Below, in pieces: positions 33,665 through 43,600 of a stretch of DNA of 57,623 bases (its first letter is position 1; every line of letters starts with the position of its first letter). Made by a program: the position numbers and the translations under genes. This DNA is from LiPW-15 sp964530925 (lineage in GTDB: Bacteria > Patescibacteriota > Minisyncoccia > UBA6257 > 2-01-FULL-56-20), in the NCBI GenBank assembly GCA_964530925.1, contig CAZHBZ010000006.1, positions 1 through 57,623 of the forward strand, written 5' to 3'. The notes beneath the pieces are model-generated. The model worked only from the letters and a program-made list of their open reading frames with translations. It had not been told where the DNA came from and did no database searches.

Positions 33665-35125
33665 TTAGCTGGACACGACTAGCTTTTCGCCTCCCGAAAG
33701 CCCCGAAAGAACTTCGATATTTTCCCCGTCGGAAATGCCCGTTGTGATTTTCGTCTGGACCGGCGCGCCGTCTATCTCCACATTCACAAAAGTCTCGCCA
33801 CCAGACTTAAACATGGCTATCTCCGGGATAACAACCGCGTCTTTGTGCAGTTCCGCGAAAATATTTATATCCGCGCTCATTCCCGAACGAATTTCCACCC
33901 CGTCCATTCCTTCGCCGTCAAAGAAAACATTTGTCCGATAATATTTGTCGGTATCTTTGAGGACTGGTTGCGGATCAATAGAGACGACTCTGCCTTTAAA
34001 CGACTTGCCGGGGAACGCGTCCAGATATATTTGCACTTCGTTGCCCGCCGAGCCCGCGGTAATTTTGCCGATATCCAATTCCGAAATGTCGGATTGTATC
34101 TTGTAGCCGACCGCGGAGAGAGAAACGGCGTTTACCCCCGGCTGGGCGGCCTCCTGCCGTTCAAGCCACACTTTTGTAACACGCGAGGCGATCGGCGCGT
34201 ATAGCGTTGATTTCGCGATCTTGTCTCTCGCAATTCCGATATCGGCTTCTTCGCTCTCCACCGCGGCGCGTTTCAAATCCAATGTTTTAATCGCCAGATC
34301 CAAACTGGTTTTTGCCGCAGAAAACGTTCCGTCCGCGGCGGTGAGATTTGTGATTGCGGTATTTATACTGGTCCTCGCCGTGGAAATCATTTCCTTATAG
34401 GAAGCTAGGGCGGAAGTGTCATTCACGATAGCCGCGAGATTTTGCAAAAAAGTGACTGTTAGGTTCAACGCGCTATGCGCCACGGAATCCACCGAAGAGA
34501 GATCGCTCAAAGTCCCGGCGCTTGCCGCGGTAAGTCCGCTTTTGAAATTTGTTAAGGCCACTTCCAAAAGCTGCCGTTCAGACTCCACCGCATTTTTTAG
34601 ATCATAGGAATTTGCGCCAACTTGATAGTTAAACACCGGAACGGTCTTCGGATTGGTAAAAAGCGCGTCCATTTTCCCGCGGACCACATCATCGGCTCGG
34701 AAATATCCGTCGTTTAAAGAGCTAAGAAGCGCCCGAGAGGCGGCGTCGTTGGCAGCTTGCGCATTCAAAACCGACGCTTCGGCAACCGCCACGTCTTTGG
34801 CCGCGGCGTGAGAAAGCAATTTATTTAAGCTCAACTCCAATTCCCTGGTGTCCAATTTTGCCAAGGGAGTTCCCGCCGGAACAACGTCCCCTTCTTTCAC
34901 ATAAACGGATGAAACCGTGCCGGAAACCGGAAACTGTAGATCAAAATCTTTCTGGGAAACCACCTCGCCCCTGGCTCTAACGGTTTCTCGAATATCTTTG
35001 CGCTCGGCCATAAAGGTGAGATTGCTCGTAGCCGGCGCTTTCACATACTTTTCATATACCCAAATCCCGGTCAGTATCACACCGGCCGCAACAGCCACAA
35101 TTAAATACGTAGAAATTTTTTTCAT
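33665..35125 (-). CDS. HlyD/MacA-type membrane-fusion protein
   Basis: 486 aa. N-terminal membrane helix (5-22), biotinyl-lipoyl-like halves (FPVSGTVSSVYVKEGDVVPAGTPLAKLD; STLYAPIASRVTKV), long alpha-helical hairpin between, and beta-barrel. First gene of the MacAB-like operon, 14 nt before the YHS-ATPase. A -10 TATAAT lies at 35149-35154. Confidence 0.92.
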   Translation of the reverse strand: MKKISTYLIVAVAAGVILTGIWVYEKYVKAPATSNLTFMAERKDIRETVRARGEVVSQKDFDLQFPVSGTVSSVYVKEGDVVPAGTPLAKLDTRELELSLNKLLSHAAAKDVAVAEASVLNAQAANDAASRALLSSLNDGYFRADDVVRGKMDALFTNPKTVPVFNYQVGANSYDLKNAVESERQLLEVALTNFKSGLTAASAGTLSDLSSVDSVAHSALNLTVTFLQNLAAIVNDTSALASYKEMISTARTSINTAITNLTAADGTFSAAKTSLDLAIKTLDLKRAAVESEEADIGIARDKIAKSTLYAPIASRVTKVWLERQEAAQPGVNAVSLSAVGYKIQSDISELDIGKITAGSAGNEVQIYLDAFPGKSFKGRVVSIDPQPVLKDTDKYYRTNVFFDGEGMDGVEIRSGMSADINIFAELHKDAVVIPEIAMFKSGGETFVNVEIDGAPVQTKITTGISDGENIEVLSGLSGGEKLVVSS

Positions 35126-35183
35126 GGTTTGACTCTCTATTATCTATAATTATACACCATTCTCCCTCGCCGCCCCTCCAGGA

Positions 35184-35245
35184 CATACCAACATTCTCCC
35201 GCCTTCGCTCAAGGCTTCGGGCGAGCAGGCAAGTATGTTGGTATG
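35184..35245. repeat. Long hairpin between the Pif1 helicase and the exporter operon
   Basis: Perfect 11-bp outer arms CATACCAACAT / ATGTTGGTATG enclose a GC-rich core (CCCGCC...GGGCGAGCAGGC) related to that after tRNA-Val (5128-5221). It may end the helicase transcript, but there is no T tract. Confidence 0.6.
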
Positions 35246-35253
35246 CAGTTTGT

Positions 35254-36888
35254 TTAATATACGTCTTCGAGTAGGCCAAGTTTTATAAGACGGGCGCGGA
35301 TCGAGCCCGGCTGTCGGCCAAAAATTTTCGAAAGTCTCGAAATATCTTCTTTGGACGTATATTGTTGGACCAGATCCAGATCCTCCGCCTCGCCCCAGGG
35401 CTTATAGGCGTTCGGATGTTTCTCCCTGATTTTTTCGAGCGAGCGATGTTTTTTCTTTTCTCCAGCCGAGCCGGAAATACCCCCGGAATCTTCGTTGTCG
35501 CCCGAGAAATCATCGTCCGCCGATCTCCCCATCCTCCCGCCGCACGCCGCGATAAACCTACGCTCTCTTTCTTCTTGATCCTCGGCCGAAACACTCATTA
35601 ATCTAGCTTCGCTTATTTGCGATAAATTACGGAATTCCGCGTCCTTTGCCTGGACTTCCGGATGCACTTCCAAGGCGCGCGCGTTAAAACCGCGAAGCGT
35701 AAGACCGGAAAAAGTCCGAACCCTCGAAAGCGCAACATACCCTTGCCCGTACTCGAAGGTACTCGAAAGATCCATATAAGCGGAGTCCAGCGACATTCCC
35801 TGGCTTTTATGAATGGTAATCGCCCAAGCCAGACGCAAAGGAACCTGAATCAGCCGCGCCAGATCTTTTCCGTTTTCCTCAATAACCCAATTCTCCTTTT
35901 CAGCTTCGATCAACCTTCCGCCGGAAGTTCTGATAAGCGGAGAATTATTTTCGCCGGAAAATCCCTCCACCACCCCCATCGTTCCGTTTACGTATTTGTA
36001 CTCCAAATCATTTCTGGTAAACATAACTTTAGCGCCAACCTTAAGGGATAAGACTTCCGGCGAGAGACAACCCCGGATCAAGTGCTTGACCAATTCCTTC
36101 GGACCGCTGGATTGCATATTAAATACCCTGGCGGCGCCGGGAAGCTTCGCCAGCTCCTCCTCGTTTATATAATCCACATTCGCGTTATGCGAAAAAAGTT
36201 TGGTCACCTCGCCCTTAAAGGTTTCGTTAACTCGTGTTTTGAGCAAAGCTAGATGTTCCGCTTCCACGGAGTTTCTTCGAATCGCGGAAAGAAGATTTAA
36301 AAAATCCCCGTCTCCTTGCCGATACTGCTCGGAAAGATAACAAACGATCGGGTTTAACTCGCGCCAAATTTGAGAGTTAAAGGCGAACGCGGAGAAATCC
36401 TCATCAATCGAAAATAGTTCATCTTGATATTCCCCCGGTCTCGGCTGTTTTGTAATCGGCGGAAGCTGAAAAAAATCTCCGACCAAAACCACCTGCATCC
36501 CGCCGAAGGGCTCGCCTCCTCCGCGAACACCGCGGCAAACCTCTTCCACCATTCTGAGCGTTCCCGCGGAAAGCATAGAAATTTCATCGATTATCAAAAC
36601 TTTCGCTTCCCGAATCCTCCGGGAAAGACGATTATTTTCGGCGATCTTTTGCAGATCATGCTTCCCTATTCTTTCTTTTATACCGATGCCGCTCCAAGAG
36701 TGAATAGTAAATCCGCCGATGTGGGTCGCGGCTATGCCGGTTGAGGCGGTTATCGCCGGCTCGATCGAACGCTCCCGAAGCCAAGCGACAAATTTATTTA
36801 TAGTGTGCGTCTTTCCACTGCCGGGTTCCCCGGTCAAAAAAACGCTCTCCCCCGTCTTTAAAATTGAAAGCGCTTCTTCCTGAGTCAT
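35254..36888 (-). CDS. Pif1/RecD-like SF1 helicase
   Basis: 544 aa from ATG 36888 (residue 17 of the longest frame). Walker A TGEPGSGKTHT near 20, Walker B region VLIIDEISML, motif LVGDFFQLPP and the C-terminal UvrD-type motif LAWAITIHKSQGMSLDSAY. The last about 60 residues form an extra helical HTH-like domain (KEDISRLSKIFGRQPGSIRARL). The start is supported by -10 TATAAT at 36895-36900, exactly 6 nt before this ATG; the longer start lies in front of it. Role: DNA unwinding in replication or repair. Confidence 0.88.
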   Translation of the reverse strand: MTQEEALSILKTGESVFLTGEPGSGKTHTINKFVAWLRERSIEPAITASTGIAATHIGGFTIHSWSGIGIKERIGKHDLQKIAENNRLSRRIREAKVLIIDEISMLSAGTLRMVEEVCRGVRGGGEPFGGMQVVLVGDFFQLPPITKQPRPGEYQDELFSIDEDFSAFAFNSQIWRELNPIVCYLSEQYRQGDGDFLNLLSAIRRNSVEAEHLALLKTRVNETFKGEVTKLFSHNANVDYINEEELAKLPGAARVFNMQSSGPKELVKHLIRGCLSPEVLSLKVGAKVMFTRNDLEYKYVNGTMGVVEGFSGENNSPLIRTSGGRLIEAEKENWVIEENGKDLARLIQVPLRLAWAITIHKSQGMSLDSAYMDLSSTFEYGQGYVALSRVRTFSGLTLRGFNARALEVHPEVQAKDAEFRNLSQISEARLMSVSAEDQEERERRFIAACGGRMGRSADDDFSGDNEDSGGISGSAGEKKKHRSLEKIREKHPNAYKPWGEAEDLDLVQQYTSKEDISRLSKIFGRQPGSIRARLIKLGLLEDVY

Positions 36889-36894
36889 TGGCTG

Positions 36895-36900
36895 ATTATA
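36895..36900 (-). promoter_or_regulatory. Leaderless-type -10 of the Pif1 helicase
   Basis: TATAAT 6 nt before ATG, with a TTGACC-like -35 about 15 nt further upstream. Confidence 0.5.
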
Positions 36901-36931
36901 GCCCAACTCGCCCGCGGTCAAAAACCGACAA

Positions 36932-36966
36932 AACAAAAACCCGGACAGTCCATGGACTGTCCGGGT
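36932..36966 (-). terminator. Intrinsic terminator of the cold-shock gene
   Basis: 28-nt perfect palindrome (36939-36966; centre AGTCCATGGACT) followed on the minus strand by a T run at 36934-36938. Confidence 0.88.
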
Positions 36967-37004
36967 TCTAGTCTCATTTTGCCCTAAGGCAAGGAGAGAT
37001 GCAT

Positions 37005-37226
37005 TTACGCAGCAGGCTTTTCGGCTTCGACGCGAGTAACGTTTACTGCGGCCGGGCCTTTTTCTCCTTCAACGACTTCGAAAGAAAGCGTATCGCCAAC
37101 CTTCAATTCGTCAAAAGTAACACCTACGAGATCTTTGGAGTGGAAGAAGAGATCCTTCGCTTCGCCTTCGCGAGTGATGAATCCAAATCCCCTGTCAGTC
37201 AAAGTCTTGATTATTCCAGTCATCAT
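37005..37226 (-). CDS. Cold-shock-domain protein (CspA family)
   Basis: 73 aa (ATG 37226, or ATG 37223 one codon later). RNP-1-like GFGFITRE and RNP-2-like DLFFHSKDL show an OB-fold RNA/ssDNA chaperone. The upstream leader is about 65-80 nt from a strong promoter, as usual for csp mRNAs. Short C-terminal tail after the OB-fold. Confidence 0.93.
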   Translation of the reverse strand: MMTGIIKTLTDRGFGFITREGEAKDLFFHSKDLVGVTFDELKVGDTLSFEVVEGEKGPAAVNVTRVEAEKPAA

Positions 37227-37298
37227 TTGATTACGGTTTTAATTAGTTTATTGCTGTAAAATTCGACTAGGTTTTCGTGCCAAACGCACTTGGGAGTA

Positions 37299-37327
37299 AG
37301 TGTATATTATTCTAAGCTTTTTGTCAA
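37299..37327 (-). promoter_or_regulatory. Promoter of the cold-shock gene
   Basis: -35 TTGACA (37322-37327), 17-nt spacer, -10 TACACT (37299-37304) on the minus strand. Confidence 0.7.
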
Positions 37328-37340
37328 ATAGATTCCTCGA

Positions 37341-37369
37341 TTGACTTCTAATCTACTTGAATCTAGGAT
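37341..37369 (+). promoter_or_regulatory. Promoter of the plus-strand orphan gene
   Basis: -35 TTGACT (37341-37346), 17-nt spacer, -10 TAGGAT (37364-37369). Divergent from the csp promoter. Confidence 0.55.
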
Positions 37370-37410
37370 ACCGGTAGAACCCCAAAATAGATAAGGAGAA
37401 TGGAGGATAT

Positions 37411-38148
37411 ATGGATGAGCCCAAGAATGCGGCACAAACCATCTTCACCCTGGACCAGCTTTTTTCTATGGCCGCCGACTACAAGGGACTAAAAATTCGT
37501 AACCCCGGCGCCCTCAGGCCCTGTACGCCAAGCTTCACGACTGTGCCTATCGGAAACGGCATTATCAACTTTCTAGCCGAGCGCGGAATCGAATGTCGTG
37601 AACACTCCTCGGGAATATTCACTATGGTAGATACCGGACAGCAGCAACTTGTTCCCGGATGGAGCCCCAGCAATTACTGGAATCAAAAAACTGACGGGCC
37701 GATTCCTCCGCAAATCGAGCTTTATTTGGCGCTTACCTTGGACGCCAAAGAAAACGGGATTAACCTCTGGCCGCAAACCAGCGGAAACTTCCTTTCCCCC
37801 GCAGATCACCTGCCGAATTTTCGGATGTTCAAAGCCATTGTCGAAAGCGGCAAGGCGAAAGAACTGCCGGCAGTCGCGCAGGAAATCGCCGAAAGCGAAG
37901 GCCACATTCTGGTCGCCTGGGCCGACCTGGGCCTTGAGGGACTCAAGTCCTCCACCGAACTTTTCGAAGAATTTTCCGGAGGCAAGAACGCGCTTCGACA
38001 GCTCGCGTATCGAGATGAAGTTTTTCGGCCGAAGATCAACGGGAATCTCTACTTCTCGGCTGACTACCAGGGAGAAGTTCTCACAAAGTGGCACCATCAA
38101 CTCGAAACATATCGCGAATCACTACGCGACATGTTGCCCAGCCGCTAG
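37411..38148 (+). CDS. Unknown protein (plus-strand orphan)
   Basis: 245 aa, soluble, rich in Asn/Pro/Trp, no signal peptide or membrane helix. The start has a GGAGG Shine-Dalgarno 4 nt upstream, stronger than most genes here. It has its own promoter and its own terminator (38170-38207), i.e. a monocistronic insert among minus-strand genes. I do not recognise the family. Segments such as PGWSPSNYWNQKTDGPIPPQ give no known motif. Confidence 0.7.
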   Translation: MDEPKNAAQTIFTLDQLFSMAADYKGLKIRNPGALRPCTPSFTTVPIGNGIINFLAERGIECREHSSGIFTMVDTGQQQLVPGWSPSNYWNQKTDGPIPPQIELYLALTLDAKENGINLWPQTSGNFLSPADHLPNFRMFKAIVESGKAKELPAVAQEIAESEGHILVAWADLGLEGLKSSTELFEEFSGGKNALRQLAYRDEVFRPKINGNLYFSADYQGEVLTKWHHQLETYRESLRDMLPSR

Positions 38149-38169
38149 CTAGCTCTTTTCTTAAGACGA

Positions 38170-38207
38170 AACCGCCCTAAACGCATAAGCGTCGGGCGGC
38201 TTTTTTA
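38170..38207 (+). terminator. Intrinsic terminator of the orphan gene
   Basis: Stem ACCGCCC/GGGCGGC with inner ACGC/GCGT, followed by T6 on the plus strand. Confidence 0.85.
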
Positions 38208-38230
38208 ATTAACGAAACTTTAAAATTATT

Positions 38231-39688
38231 TTACACACCGTTCAAAACGTCGCGCGTGCTCGGACCAACATAGCCCGCGGCGGTGATGCCGTGCGCGCTC
38301 TGATATTTTTTCACCGCCGCTTCGGTCGCGGTTCCGAAATATCCGGTTGCCACGCCGCTAAAATATCCCTCCGAAATCAATCTTTTCTGAAGCTCTGTAA
38401 CTTCATCTCCCGTGGAGCCTACCGAAAGAAAAGAGGTAAATTTATATTTTATTTGAGTCGTTCCCCCGCCGGAAGTTGAACCTCCCGCGCTCGCCGCAAG
38501 CTGGGTAAGCTTAGTGGCCATTGTTTGAATGGAAACCAGTATCTGCGCGAGCTGAGTCTGCATCGCGGTTATTTCCGCAAGCAAGGTCGTATTTGAGGTA
38601 GTTCCCCCGGTCGCGCCGGTCACCGTCGCGTAAAGCGTATTGCAACCACCCGATGAAGAACAAACCAGCATTGACGCCGAACCAATCCCGGCTCCATAAA
38701 GCGTAAGCGTGGATCCGTTCAAACTCGGCTGAATAACGCTTGAATTGGAATTGGACGAGATATAATAACTCGTTCCTCCGTAAACCTGGACGCTATAACT
38801 CTGCCCAACAGAAATGGTTGGATTAGAGGAGCTGAATGAAACCGATTGGCCCGAACCGGAAGCGTTCACGGTCGCGTAAATTGTTCCACAACCGCTCGCA
38901 GAAGAGCATACCGAAATATTTGTTGACCCGCTCGCCGCGCCATAAACAGTAAGAACGCTGCCGTTTATGGAAGGAGTCGCAATGCTGGAGTTGGTGTTGC
39001 TCGAAACATAATATCCGCTGCCGCCATAAATATTAATTGTGGAACTCTGGCCGATCGTAAGCGTAACGTTGTTTTGGCTGAAAGAAAGAGATTGTACGTT
39101 CGCGCTCTGCACGTTTATAGCGAGAGCCGCGCAATTTGAAGCCGTGCCGACATAACAGATAGTCGCATTCGTACTTCCTATCTGCCTGCCGGTAATGCTA
39201 ATTTGCGTTCCGTTTATCTGAAGAACGGCAATAGTTGAATTCGGGCTTAGCCCCGCGTAAACCGCGGTAGTGTTTCCCTGCGAGGTAACCGTTACCGTCT
39301 GGCCGAGCCCCACCGGAACATTGGTCTGGCTAAGCGACGGAGTCCCAAGCGTCGTGGAATTGTAAGGCCAGGATTGCATCGTTGACTGCTGACCGTTTAC
39401 CAAAACGTAGACAGAATTTCCTCCGTTAACCCCGTAGGCCGCGCTACTAATCGTGGTTGTAAAAGTTCCGCTAGAATTAGTAGTTCCGAGGGTCGTAACC
39501 TGCATACCCGAAGAACTGCCAATATTGTAATAGAGCATGACGCCGGAATTCGCGTCTCCGGTTACGTTTATCTGAACGGAATCCCCGCTCACGCTAGACA
39601 TGGACAAAGTCGGAGTCATCGCCTTGGCATTCGACGCCCCCAAACCTCCAATTAATACAAACGCGGCCGCAAACAAAAATATTTTTTT
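38231..39688 (-). CDS. Secreted Ig-repeat protein with a C-terminal peptidoglycan-binding domain
   Basis: 485 aa from ATG 39688 (the in-frame upstream start adds 22 residues without signal function). Signal peptide residues 1-22 (MKKIFLFAAAFVLIGGLGAS). There are several Ser/Asn-rich beta-repeats of about 80 aa, the last two nearly identical in pattern (SFSxxNxTxxxGQS...VCSS..GC..LYATV, with a conserved Cys pair). A coiled stretch (LAEITAMQTQLAQILVSIQ) and PG_binding_1 (GDEVTELQKRLISEGYFSG...YVGPSTRDVL) follow. It probably anchors to the wall. Confidence 0.82.
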   Translation of the reverse strand, partial: KKIFLFAAAFVLIGGLGASNAKAMTPTLSMSSVSGDSVQINVTGDANSGVMLYYNIGSSSGMQVTTLGTTNSSGTFTTTISSAAYGVNGGNSVYVLVNGQQSTMQSWPYNSTTLGTPSLSQTNVPVGLGQTVTVTSQGNTTAVYAGLSPNSTIAVLQINGTQISITGRQIGSTNATICYVGTASNCAALAINVQSANVQSLSFSQNNVTLTIGQSSTINIYGGSGYYVSSNTNSSIATPSINGSVLTVYGAASGSTNISVCSSASGCGTIYATVNASGSGQSVSFSSSNPTISVGQSYSVQVYGGTSYYISSNSNSSVIQPSLNGSTLTLYGAGIGSASMLVCSSSGGCNTLYATVTGATGGTTSNTTLLAEITAMQTQLAQILVSIQTMATKLTQLAASAGGSTSGGGTTQIKYKFTSFLSVGSTGDEVTELQKRLISEGYFSGVATGYFGTATEAAVKKYQSAHGITAAGYVGPSTRDVLNGV

Positions 39689-39808
39689 CATTGTTATTAA
39701 CTGATTAATATCTGACCCTTTACTTAATTCTCCTCTTTGAGGCGAGGTTTTCAAGTAGCGGGAATCCCCCTTTTGCCGAGGCTTAACAAGCAGACATTAT
39801 TTACCCGT
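39689..39808. other. Spacer between engB and the PG-binding protein gene
   Basis: No gene or clear promoter. It holds a GAGGAG purine stretch and AT-rich DNA before ATG 39688; no terminator is obvious after engB. Confidence 0.4.
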
Positions 39809-40378
39809 CTAGGCAGAAATTTCTTCCAAAAGATCGTTTACACCTATTTTCTTGATAGCGGAATACGGAATTATCATATGATCTCCTATTAAGTCTCCCA
39901 GGCGCTGAAGTTTCTTTTCGTATTCAGATTTTTTTATCTTATCTATTTTATTCGCAACCACCACAATATCTTTTTCTTTTTCTTCCAATTTTTTTAGCAT
40001 CGCAAGGTCCTTATCGGTCGGACCCACATTCGCGTCTACGATGAGAACAACTTTTTTCTGCGCATAATTAGAATCCAAAAGATACCAATTTATAAGCTCC
40101 TGAAGCTGTTCCTTCCCGCCTTTTGAGGCGTAAGCGTAGCCGTAGCCGGGCAGATCCACCAAATAGAACTTTTTGTTTACGAGAAATAGATTTATCGCGC
40201 GCGTATACCCCGGGATATCGCTCGTCCGCGCCAAACCCCTCTCCCCCGCGAGAGAGTTGATAACGCTCGACTTACCGACATTAGAACGCCCGATAAAAGC
40301 AATCTGCGGCTTGCCATCCAAAAGCGTCTCGTCAGGACCTACAATACTCTTCAAGAACTTTGCCGAAGTTATCTTCAT
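39809..40378 (-). CDS. engB: Ribosome biogenesis GTPase EngB/YsxC
   Basis: 189 aa. G1 GRSNVGKSS, G2 SDIPGYTR, G3 DLPGYGYA, G4 ANKIDK. It acts in 50S subunit assembly. ATG 40378 overlaps the GIY-YIG stop (ATGA), and its A is the last base of mobile element 2. Upstream lies the RND pump gene, probably its pre-insertion operon partner. Confidence 0.95.
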   Translation of the reverse strand: MKITSAKFLKSIVGPDETLLDGKPQIAFIGRSNVGKSSVINSLAGERGLARTSDIPGYTRAINLFLVNKKFYLVDLPGYGYAYASKGGKEQLQELINWYLLDSNYAQKKVVLIVDANVGPTDKDLAMLKKLEEKEKDIVVVANKIDKIKKSEYEKKLQRLGDLIGDHMIIPYSAIKKIGVNDLLEEISA

Positions 40379-40638
40379 CCCGTTAGAGACAGGAAGCGAT
40401 TTAACCTGTTTTTCAAATACCGTTTCCCCATTCCTGTTTTTAAATATTTTTCTCGAGCCTTTGCATCATCTAGGTTTTTGCATGCTTCGCAGTAGATCAT
40501 CTCATATTTACCTCTGTTTTTAGTGTAGCGTGATTTCCCGGAATTATGCTGGTTGAAGCGCTTCCGTAAATCCTTGGTCACACCAGTATACCAGTTTCCG
40601 GACTTTTCGCTCCTCAACAGATATACGTAGTAATACAT
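40375..40638 (-). CDS. Small GIY-YIG endonuclease carried by mobile element 2
   Basis: 87 aa: YYVYLLRS, NWYTGVTKDLRKRFNQHN, REKYLKTGMGKRYLKNRL, ending LSLTG, closely similar to the protein at 15903-16187. The start is internal to the element (ATG 40638). Stop TGA overlaps the engB ATG. GIY-YIG catalytic residues are all visible. Confidence 0.9.
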   Translation of the reverse strand: MYYYVYLLRSEKSGNWYTGVTKDLRKRFNQHNSGKSRYTKNRGKYEMIYCEACKNLDDAKAREKYLKTGMGKRYLKNRLNRFLSLTG

Positions 40639-40655
40639 GTTGGTCTCTAACGGGA
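40378..40655. mobile_element. TIR element 2 (GIY-YIG type, 278 bp) at the engB start codon
   Basis: Perfect terminal repeats TCCCGTTAGAGAC (40378-40390) and its complement (40643-40655). The engB side reads GGGA-TGAAG, as in element 1. The upstream side reads ACATG-TCCCG, which fits the same TGAA duplication having lost two bases. It has the same size and position as element 1. Confidence 0.8.
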
Positions 40656-40664
40656 CATGTACCC

Positions 40665-43600
40665 TTAGAACCTGTCTTTCTCGCTAATCAGAGAAACATA
40701 AAGCGTAGGTACGATGAACANNNNNNNNNNNNNNNNNNNNNNNNNNNNNNNNNNNNNNNNNNNNNNNNNNNNNNNNNNNNNNNNNNNNNNNNNNNNNNNN
40801 NNNNNNNNNNNNNNNNNNNNTAGAACCTGTCTTTCTCGCTAATCAGAGAAACATAAAGCGTAGGTACGATGAACAAAGTCAAGAAAGAGGAAAGCGAGAG
40901 TCCAAAGATGACCGCGCCGCCCAAAGACGTCCAGGTCTCATTGGAAAGCGTTATCGGTAAGATTCCAAAAATCGTACAGATAGAAGTGATGAAGATGGCC
41001 TCCATCCTGGACTTGCCCGCGTCTATTACAGAGTCCATGAAATGGATTCCGCTTTTTATGTTCAAATTTATTTTGTCCACCAAGATTATCGCGTTTTTAA
41101 CCACAATTCCAAACAGCGCCAAGATTCCGACAAGTCCCGGAAAGCTCAAAGCGACATTAAATATTCCCATGCCGACAAAAACTCCGATTAGGGCCAAGGG
41201 AATCGTGACCAAAACTATCGCCGCCTTTCGGAAGGAATTGAACTGGATGACCAAAGTGATGATTATTAATAGAATCGCGACCACCATCGCCTGTAAGATC
41301 GAAATGACGGATTCGGTGTTTTGTTCATTCTCTCCTCCGTAAAAAATAGAATATCCGGTCGGAAATTCGTAGTTTTTTATTTTAGATTGGAACTCCGCCA
41401 AAATTTTGTTGGAATTCGTGGTAGAATCCGCGCCGGCAGAAAGAAGAACAGTTCGCTTTTGGTCGATACGAGTTATCGTGTCCACCGCCGGCTTTAGTTC
41501 TATCTTCGCTACATCCTTCAAGAACACTGCTTGCTTCCTCGGATTTAAAATCTGGAGATTTTGAACGGCTTCCAATCCCGGGAGTTTGGCCTCGTCGAAG
41601 CGCGCTACTATTTTTATTTCCTCGCCGCCCTGAATAACGGCGCTAACTTCGCTTCCGGAAATGGCCATCCGGAGGGTAGAGCCAACATAAGCGGCGTTCA
41701 AGCCGTTTAGCTCTAGCTTCACCGGGTCCAAGGTAAACGTATATTCCGGAGCCGCGTCTTTCAATGAAATATCCACGTTTATAACGCCGGGGATTTCTTT
41801 CAATTTCCCTTCAAGCTCTCCAGCCATCTTTTCTAGAGTTTTAAGATCCTCGCCGCTTATGCGAGCTTCGAATGCCGCTCCGGTTGGCGGACCGCCGCTC
41901 TCAGTTCCAACGGTTATCTCCGCGCCGGCAACATCCGCAAAATCCCGACGCATATCTTCCGCGAGAAGATAAGACTTTTTTGAACGCTCCTTGGCCTCCT
42001 TTAGAGTTATGGTCATGGAGGCAACGTTGGAGCCGCTGCGGCCGTTCGTGCTCATCGCGCTCGGGTGGCCGACAATGGACGAAAACGTTTTGATGTCAGG
42101 ATAGCCAAGAAGTTTCTCCTCAACCTGACGCGCAACCTTATCCGTTTCCGAGATATTCATTCCGATCGGAGTGCGCACATCCACATATACGTAATCGGAG
42201 TCCGACACCGGGAAAAATATCATCTGCACAACACCGGTCGCAGGCAACATGAGCGAAAATATAAAAATCGCCGCAACGGTCCACAAAGTCATCTTGCGCG
42301 CTCTCTTGGTCCCGATTATTTTAGTCACCGCCCTCTCATATGACGGCAGGAAAACATTGAAATGTAGAATCCCATGAATAAGTTTTTCCGCGAGAGTCGC
42401 GTCCGGGTGGTTCCCCTGCTCTCTCAGCTTTTTCTTAATAAGCTCGTCGCTCTGCCACTCGAGATCCATCTGTTCTTTATTTCGAATAAGCTCGTCGTGT
42501 CCGCCACGCTCATACCAAACTATCATCCATATATTTCCAACCAAAACTAAAATTCCGGCTCCAAAACCCAGGATTCCACCTGTCCAGAAAAGCAAACCCA
42601 TTACCGCAATAAGAAGCAATTCTATCAAGATGAAAAACTTCTTGGTCATTCTTAGACGCTCCAAAACCGCCGCCAGCGGGTGATTTATCATAAGCGCAAT
42701 AAAGAGAGAGGAGATGAGCGTTATGGAAACAGTTATCGGAATAGATTTTATGAATTCCCCCATTATTCCGGTCGAGAGAAGAAGCGGAAGAAAAGCCCAG
42801 ACGGTCGTGAGGGTGGTGGTCGTAAGCACAACTTTAAAATCATTCAAAACCAAGAGAACCGCTTCTTCCGGAGTATATTTACCGGTTCGCAGATATTGTT
42901 TAGTCGCGGAAACAACAACAATTGCGTCGTCCACCAAAAGACCCAAAGCCAAGATAAGCGAAAACATTGAAAGAAAGTTTAAGGTCGCGCCCAGCGCGAG
43001 CATCACCGAGAAGGTCGCAAAAAAAACCAGCGGTATGGCAAGTCCCGCCACAAAAGCTTCTTTAAGACCGACTATCAGGAAGAGAATTATGAACACCAAA
43101 AGAAGCGTGAGCAAAAAATCATGGCTCAGCTGGCTGAAATCCCGATCCACCAACTCCGCCATATCGGTTGTGGTTTGGTATTTCACCCCGGCCGGAAAAA
43201 CCCTAAGCATTCGCTCTGTGGCCGCTTTGGCCTCGGAAACCGTATCGATTATCGAACCCCCGGTTCTTTTTATTATTGAAATAGTAACCGCATCTTCCGG
43301 AATTGAACTTTCTGAAGAGAGCCTGGAGTAAGCGGTTTTTTCTATAGCTTTAAGCGAAACCTGGCCCAGATCTTTGATAAAAATAAGTCCCCCGTCGTTC
43401 GTATGCCCCACGGGTATGGCTCCGATAGATTCCGCGGCAAAAACACGGGAGTCCGAGCGAATCGGATAAGTAAATTGACTTCCCTCAAAATTGCCCGCCG
43501 GAATCGCAAGATTCGTGGCCGCTATCGCCTGGTTTGCCTGATCCGCGGAAATTCCGTAAAAAAGTAATTTTTCCGGACTGTAGGCCACCTCGAATTCCTT

